64,000 nt of DNA from Pseudomonas putida. Lineage in GTDB: Bacteria; Pseudomonadota; Gammaproteobacteria; Pseudomonadales; Pseudomonadaceae. The stretch covers positions 2,268,001-2,332,000 of the forward strand of contig NZ_CP109603.1 in the NCBI RefSeq assembly GCF_025905425.1, read 5' to 3'. Shown here one piece after another: positions 59,738 through 64,000 of the stretch. Under the pieces are notes generated by a model that worked only from the letters and a program-made list of their open reading frames with translations, did not search any database and was not told the DNA's origin. The stretch's first letter is position 1, and each line of letters begins with the position of its first letter. The position numbers and the translations under genes were made by a program.

Positions 59738-62229
59738 CAGCCCAGCCCTATCTGCTTGCGCATGCGCGCGGTGATCGATTGACGGGTCTTGCCCATATCG
59801 GCCCAGGGGTCGTCCACTTCGCTCAGGCGTTCGTGGAGGTTGCCGATGTGCCATTGGTTGGCACCTTTGAGCTGCGTCAGCTCTTCGCGCCAGATCGGCA
59901 CGGACACCGGCAGGCCCTCCCGCGCGCGCAAGGAATAGGCACAAGCGGTGGTAGCGCCTTTGCCATTGCGCAGATAGTCGATGAAAATTCGCCCGACCCG
60001 GTTTTTCGGGCCCGACACGGCGCTGAGCCGATCGGGAAACAGATTGGCCAGGTAATTGACGATCGCATGGCTGAAGTCCTTCACCTCGTCCCAGCCGGCC
60101 CTTCGGGTCAGTGGCACGACAATGTGGATACCCTTGCCGCCACTGGTCTTGAGAAACACCTTGAGGCCAAGCGCGTCGAGCAGGGTCAGGGTCAGTTGTG
60201 TGGCCTCCAGCATGGCCTTCCACGGCAGCGCCGGGTCGGGGTCCAGGTCGAGCACGAAGCGGTCGGGTTTGTCGAAGTCTTTGTCGGTGGCGTTCCAGGT
60301 ATGCAGTTCGAGCATGTTCATCTGTACCGCGCCCAGCAGGGTATCGGCGCGGTTGATGACCATGGCGGCATGACCTGCCTGTTTCTTGTCGTAGCTGACC
60401 ATAGTGGGGATGTGCAACTGGCCGGCGTTTTTCTGGAAGAACAGCTCACCTTCGAGGCCATCGGGGGCGCGTACCAGCGCCACGGGGCGGTTTTTCAGGT
60501 GGGGCAGAATCCATGGGCTGACCTGCGCATAGTATTCGGCGACTTGCCGCTTGGTGGTTGCGCGGGTGGCATCGATGACGCGGTCAGGATGGCTCAGGCG
60601 CAGTTCGCCCGGCGCCTCGGGCGTGTGCTGAGCCTTGCTTTTGGTCACGGACTTGCCAGGCATGGCCTGCTCCAGGTCGATAGCAGCCGCGGGTTTGTCA
60701 TCACGCAGGCCGTGGAACACCGCATGACGCACCACACCGTCTCGGGTCATCTGTGCGTAGGCAACCTCGGCCAGCAGCGTCGGCTTGAGCCAGTGCACGC
60801 CCCGGGCTTCGGCGCCGGTTGGCGGGTTGCTTAGCATCGGCTTGGCGGTTTCCAATGGCTTGAGCCGCGCATGAAGAGTGCCCAGGGTGGCAGCGCTGAA
60901 GCCTGTGCCGACCTTGCCGGCATAACGCAGCTCGCCGCTGTCGTCGTGCACGGCCAGCAGCAAGGCACCAAACGCGCTGCGGCTGCCTTTGGGGTCGGTG
61001 TAGCCGACAATCACGAATTCCTGGCGTTGCTGGCACTTGAGCTTGATCCAGTCGGCGCTGCGGCGGCCCGTGTAAGGGCTGTCGGCGCGCTTGCCGATCA
61101 GGCCTTCGAGCTTCATGCGGCAGGCACTGTCAAGCAGTGAGTCAACCGGTTGATCGAATCCTTCAGAGAACCTCAGCCATGGTGAGTCGTCACGCTCAAG
61201 CAACTGCTGCAGGGTTTTGCGCCGCGCTTGCAGTGGCAACTGGCGAAGGTCCTGGCCCCCCAGAAAGGGCAGGTCGAACAGGTAATAAAGGATGTGCTGA
61301 TCGTCCTCGACGTCAAACGCGTTCTGCAGGGCCTGGAAGTCGGCTACGCCGTGCTCGTCGTTGACCACCATCTCGCCGTCCAGCCATGCCGAGTCGAGGC
61401 CAAGCTTGCGCAGCGCCGCGTGCTGATGGGGTAGCTTGGCGGTCCAGTCATGGCCGTTGCGGGTGTACAAGCGCACGTCATCGCCGTCGATGCGTGCGAG
61501 GATCCGGTAACCGTCGAACTTGACCTCGTACAGCCAGTCACCTGCAGGTGGCGAGTCGACCAGGGTGGCCAACTGCGGTTGCAGTGTGTCGGGCAACGGA
61601 GCCTTTTGTGCGCTTGCCTTGCGCTTGCGTGTACGCGGTGCCGCTTTTTCGGCAGGTTTGCTGCGCCTGGGGAGCAGGGTGCGCTCGCTGAGCACGCTGT
61701 CAGGCTGGGCCTCGACGATGCTGTAATCAGCCTCGCTACGGGCTTGTTCATCGTGCGACTTGACCAGCATCCATTGCTCTTTCTTGCCGGCCAGGTGAGT
61801 GCGAAACAAGTTCCAGACACCACTGAGTTTCTCGCCCTGCAGGCGAAAACGCAGCTTGCCCTTGGCGTAGGCCTGCTGCGCGTCACCTTCAGGCTCCCAG
61901 ATGCCACGGTCCCAGACGATCACATCACCCGCGCCGTAGTGGCCTTCCGGGATAGTGCCCTCGAAATCGGCGTAGTCCAGCGGGTGATCCTCGACGTGCA
62001 CGGCCAAGCGCCGCACCTTCGGGTCCAGTGACGGGCCCTTGGGGATGGCCCAGCTCTTGAGGGTGCCATCGAGCTCGAGGCGAAAGTCGTAGTGCAGGTG
62101 GCCGGCGTCGTGTTTCTGGATGCAAAACTGCAGGGCATGCGGCTGCCGGCCACGGCCACGTTTACCACTGGGCTCGGGCGTGGCGTTGAAATCGCGCTTG
62201 CGCTGATACTCCTGCAGGGGCTTGGCCAT
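59737..62229 (-). CDS. ligD: LigD, multifunctional ATP-dependent DNA ligase for end joining
   Basis: The protein is 830 aa with three modules in Pseudomonas order. The 3'-phosphoesterase (about 30-180) has H40, H46, D48, R50 and H82 in QKHDAGHLHYDFRLE and VEDHPLDY. The ATP ligase (about 215-530) has the adenylated lysine K237 in YEVKFDGYR, then LDGEMVV and LEGLIGKR. The polymerase/primase (about 550-820) has FVLDLDPDP and LKTSGGKGIHIVVPL. It processes, fills and seals broken ends together with Ku. The gene heads a minus-strand operon whose other four genes look unrelated to repair. Confidence 0.96.
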   Translation of the reverse strand: MAKPLQEYQRKRDFNATPEPSGKRGRGRQPHALQFCIQKHDAGHLHYDFRLELDGTLKSWAIPKGPSLDPKVRRLAVHVEDHPLDYADFEGTIPEGHYGAGDVIVWDRGIWEPEGDAQQAYAKGKLRFRLQGEKLSGVWNLFRTHLAGKKEQWMLVKSHDEQARSEADYSIVEAQPDSVLSERTLLPRRSKPAEKAAPRTRKRKASAQKAPLPDTLQPQLATLVDSPPAGDWLYEVKFDGYRILARIDGDDVRLYTRNGHDWTAKLPHQHAALRKLGLDSAWLDGEMVVNDEHGVADFQALQNAFDVEDDQHILYYLFDLPFLGGQDLRQLPLQARRKTLQQLLERDDSPWLRFSEGFDQPVDSLLDSACRMKLEGLIGKRADSPYTGRRSADWIKLKCQQRQEFVIVGYTDPKGSRSAFGALLLAVHDDSGELRYAGKVGTGFSAATLGTLHARLKPLETAKPMLSNPPTGAEARGVHWLKPTLLAEVAYAQMTRDGVVRHAVFHGLRDDKPAAAIDLEQAMPGKSVTKSKAQHTPEAPGELRLSHPDRVIDATRATTKRQVAEYYAQVSPWILPHLKNRPVALVRAPDGLEGELFFQKNAGQLHIPTMVSYDKKQAGHAAMVINRADTLLGAVQMNMLELHTWNATDKDFDKPDRFVLDLDPDPALPWKAMLEATQLTLTLLDALGLKVFLKTSGGKGIHIVVPLTRRAGWDEVKDFSHAIVNYLANLFPDRLSAVSGPKNRVGRIFIDYLRNGKGATTACAYSLRAREGLPVSVPIWREELTQLKGANQWHIGNLHERLSEVDDPWADMGKTRQSITARMRKQIGLG

Positions 62230-62435
62230 GGCGGGGTCCTGAATCGCGGGGGCTCTTCAGGTGGGAGAGGGCGGTGACAAGGGAGTTCAAAATTTCCGTA
62301 ATACTCGACTGAAACGTCCTCTGCGCTGATGCGGGTGAATATTCTGATGGCTTGAGGCCGTTTCTGGCATGAAAACTCTGAATTTCCCCCGGTGGGTGCA
62401 GTCGACCGTGTGTAGCCCACTGATGGAGAACGCAC
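62230..62435. promoter_or_regulatory. Divergent promoter region, ligD operon / acidic protein
   Basis: 206 bases separate the two starts, with an AT-rich stretch at 62285-62395 expected to hold both promoters. GGAGA precedes the plus-strand ATG. I could not fix a sigma factor with confidence. Confidence 0.4.
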
Positions 62436-62897
62436 ATGTCTCGCCCCGATCAACCCAAGCCTTACACACCTACCGAAATCGACGACACCGAAGACCGCAT
62501 GGGCAGTGTCCATGAGCTGGACTTCAGTGACCGGAATGACGAACGCGAAGGGTGGGTGGGCAATGAGCGACCTGCCCGTGAAGATGCGCAGGCGTTTACG
62601 CCACAGCGCGTCGCCGAAAGCGGCATGACGGGCGGCGAAGCACTGAGCGACAGCCTCCACGAAGACAATGTCACCTATGACGACATGAGCCCGGATACCT
62701 TGCTGGATGAGACGGGTGCCCGGGACCCGTATGAAGACGGCGACGGCGAAGGGCCGGCTGACCAGTTGTTGCGGCAGGTCAATGCGAACGAAATTGGCGG
62801 GGGTTTCGGCCTGGATGAAGCGGAGCTGGCCCGGTCTGCACCACTCGACGGCCAGCCGTGGAGTGATGATGTGGTAGACGAGGAGGACAAGTCCTGA
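62436..62897 (+). CDS. Acidic hypothetical protein (pseudomonad 'HPr-related' type)
   Basis: The protein is 153 aa and strongly acidic, with no membrane segment and little predicted hydrophobic core (EIDDTEDRMGSVHELDFSDR, DDMSPDTLLDETGARDPYED). Pseudomonad genomes often carry proteins of this kind under the label phosphotransferase HPr-related, but I see no HPr active-site histidine motif. The function is unknown. It is divergent from ligD and followed by an inverted repeat; its disorder and acidity suggest a stress or binding role, which is a guess. Confidence 0.75.
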   Translation: MSRPDQPKPYTPTEIDDTEDRMGSVHELDFSDRNDEREGWVGNERPAREDAQAFTPQRVAESGMTGGEALSDSLHEDNVTYDDMSPDTLLDETGARDPYEDGDGEGPADQLLRQVNANEIGGGFGLDEAELARSAPLDGQPWSDDVVDEEDKS

Positions 62898-62938
62898 GCG
62901 CTCGTTATGCATCGCTGCCAGTCGGTTAGGGCCAAGGG

Positions 62939-62982
62939 GGCAAGCCAGCTCCTACACAGAATCCTGTAGGAGCTGGCTTGCC
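62939..62982. terminator. 18-bp perfect inverted repeat after the acidic protein gene
   Basis: Arms 62939-62956 and 62965-62982 (around CAAGCCAGCTCCTACA) with an 8-base loop. It is a pseudomonad intergenic repeat between two convergent genes and a likely bidirectional terminator. Confidence 0.75.
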
Positions 62983-63032
62983 TTGGGCTGCACAGCAGCC
63001 CCAATTTCCCGGCCCGAGGCCATTTTAGAGCG

Positions 63033-63980
63033 CTAGGCTGGATTATCACGCTGGCGCATGGCCTTGGCGCGCTTTTCCAGAATCAGGTACGTCACGACGG
63101 CCAGCAGCAACGGAAGCAGGTAATAAAGCGTTCGATAGCCAAGCAACGCCGCTACCAGAGTGCCCTGGGGGATCTGGCCATGCAGCAACGCCAGGAAAAC
63201 GGTTTCAAGCACGCCAAGCCCGGCCGGGATATGCGCAACCACACCTGCAACGCAACTGATCAGCAGAATCCCGAGAATCGACGGGTAGAAGGCTTCCCCA
63301 GGCAGCAGCCAGAAGATCAGCAAGGCCATCAACGCCCAGTTGCTGGCGCCAAGGGCGACCTGGCACAGCGCCAGCCGCCAGCCAGGCAGGGTGACTTCAT
63401 GCTCACGCCATTGCCAGGTGCGTTTTTTCGCGAAGCCGCAGGCCAGCAAGTAACCAAGGGCGATGGCTAGCAAGGCAAAGCCGATCAGTTGCAAGCCCGT
63501 GGCACCGACTGCCCAGTTGCTTGGCAGTTCGACCAGGCGCAGGGCAAATACCGTACCGGCCAGCAGCATATAGCCCATCCAGTTGGTCAGCAGGCCAAGG
63601 GTCAGGATGCGGGTGATCGTCGCCGTGTCCAGGCCCAGCCGGCCATACAGCCGATAGCGCAAGGCGACGCCGCCCACCCAGGTGGTGAAATTGAGGTTGA
63701 AGGCATAGCACACGAATGCCACGGGCAGCACCTGCCTGGCGGGCAGCGTGTGGCCGGTGTAGGCACGCGCCAGTAAGTCGTAACTGGCAAACGTCAGATA
63801 GCTGCACAAGGCAATGGCCAATCCGATGGCCAAAGTACCGGGTTTGTAGGCCAGCAGCGACTGACGTACCTCGTTCCAATCCAGATTGCGCGCCAGCATG
63901 TACAGCAGGGCAGGGATCAGTATCAGCAACAATACGGTAAACAGCCGCTTGCCCCAGGTTTGCCATTGTTTTCGTGCCAT
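63033..63980 (-). CDS. YbhN / UPF0104 family membrane protein (LPG synthase TM-like)
   Basis: The protein is 315 aa from ATG 63980, with GAGGG upstream (a GTG one codon earlier is less likely). About eight membrane segments. It matches the membrane half of lysylphosphatidylglycerol synthases: TFASYDLLARAYTG, VCYAFNLNFTTWVGGVALRY, HIPAGLGVLETVFLALL and GYRTLYYLLPLLLA. It lacks the aminoacyl transferase domain. YbhN-type proteins are usually next to a cardiolipin synthase and are implicated in lipid movement across the envelope; that neighbour would lie beyond 64000. Confidence 0.88.
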   Translation of the reverse strand: MARKQWQTWGKRLFTVLLLILIPALLYMLARNLDWNEVRQSLLAYKPGTLAIGLAIALCSYLTFASYDLLARAYTGHTLPARQVLPVAFVCYAFNLNFTTWVGGVALRYRLYGRLGLDTATITRILTLGLLTNWMGYMLLAGTVFALRLVELPSNWAVGATGLQLIGFALLAIALGYLLACGFAKKRTWQWREHEVTLPGWRLALCQVALGASNWALMALLIFWLLPGEAFYPSILGILLISCVAGVVAHIPAGLGVLETVFLALLHGQIPQGTLVAALLGYRTLYYLLPLLLAVVTYLILEKRAKAMRQRDNPA

Positions 63981-64000
63981 CACGTCTGGCCCTCGTGAAA

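Noticed and set aside
59737..60223. N-terminal extension of the acyl-CoA dehydrogenase-like frame inside ligD
   Set aside because: The first 162 codons overlap ligD in another frame and look random; the TGATG overlap at 59737 gives a natural start.

Overview
The window is chromosomal DNA of a fluorescent Pseudomonas, most likely of the P. putida group. The evidence is the high GC content, the typical pseudomonad inverted repeats around GCGGGCTTGCCCGC and GTAGGAGC, and the gad-ptxS-kgu block for periplasmic gluconate / 2-ketogluconate metabolism carrying three perfect PtxS operators. A wss-type acetylated cellulose operon and the Ku/LigD end-joining pair point the same way. Identification is by reading motifs and gene order; no search was run. 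I saw no tRNA, rRNA, IS element, phage or CRISPR array.

Layout. (1) 1-7.4 kb, minus strand: a type VI secretion effector module, vgrG - DUF4123 adaptor - VasX-like toxin - DUF6708 membrane protein - start of a second VasX-like toxin cut by the window edge. A frameshifted small gene lies upstream of vgrG. (2) 7.6-9.2 kb, minus: a histidine phosphatase and a PAP2 phosphatase, probably envelope lipid/LPS phosphatases. (3) 9.3-18.8 kb, plus: the membrane gluconate 2-dehydrogenase (three subunits), PtxS and kguEKTD, which together make 2-ketogluconate outside the cytoplasm, import it, phosphorylate it and reduce it to 6-phosphogluconate. (4) 18.8-19.8 kb, minus: secreted endonuclease I. (5) 20.1-23.8 kb, plus: codB - PucR regulator - codA for cytosine uptake and deamination, with a perfect 11+11 bp palindrome upstream. 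(6) 23.9-38.2 kb, minus: wssABCDEFGHI, cellulose synthase, export and acetylation. A NarL-type response regulator and a hybrid histidine kinase diverge from it (38.4-40.9 kb); the kinase appears to start at AUU.

(7) 41-51 kb: mixed single genes, namely a KfrA-like DNA-binding coiled-coil protein with a palindromic operator, exonuclease III, a diguanylate cyclase, a GNAT, an MgtC-like protein, an orphan beta-carotene hydroxylase-like gene, a BASS transporter, a Dyp peroxidase, a Tat-exported aldo/keto reductase and an MFS protein. (8) 51.3-55.7 kb, plus: a KGG stress protein, then a tightly packed trio of haem-oxygenase-like diiron enzyme, SAM methyltransferase and YbdK-type carboxylate-amine ligase, followed by a nucleosidase-like gene. 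This looks like an undescribed small-molecule pathway. (9) 55.7-62.2 kb: ku on the plus strand facing a minus-strand operon, ligD - acyl-CoA dehydrogenase-like - PIG-L deacetylase - NodS-like methyltransferase - family 2 glycosyltransferase. The last four form a second uncharacterised pathway, translationally coupled to a DNA-repair gene. (10) 62.4-64 kb: an acidic small protein and a YbhN-like membrane protein.

The best candidates for something undescribed are the four-gene cassette behind ligD (56680-59737), the diiron enzyme/methyltransferase/ligase trio (51583-55022), and the AUU start of the hybrid kinase.
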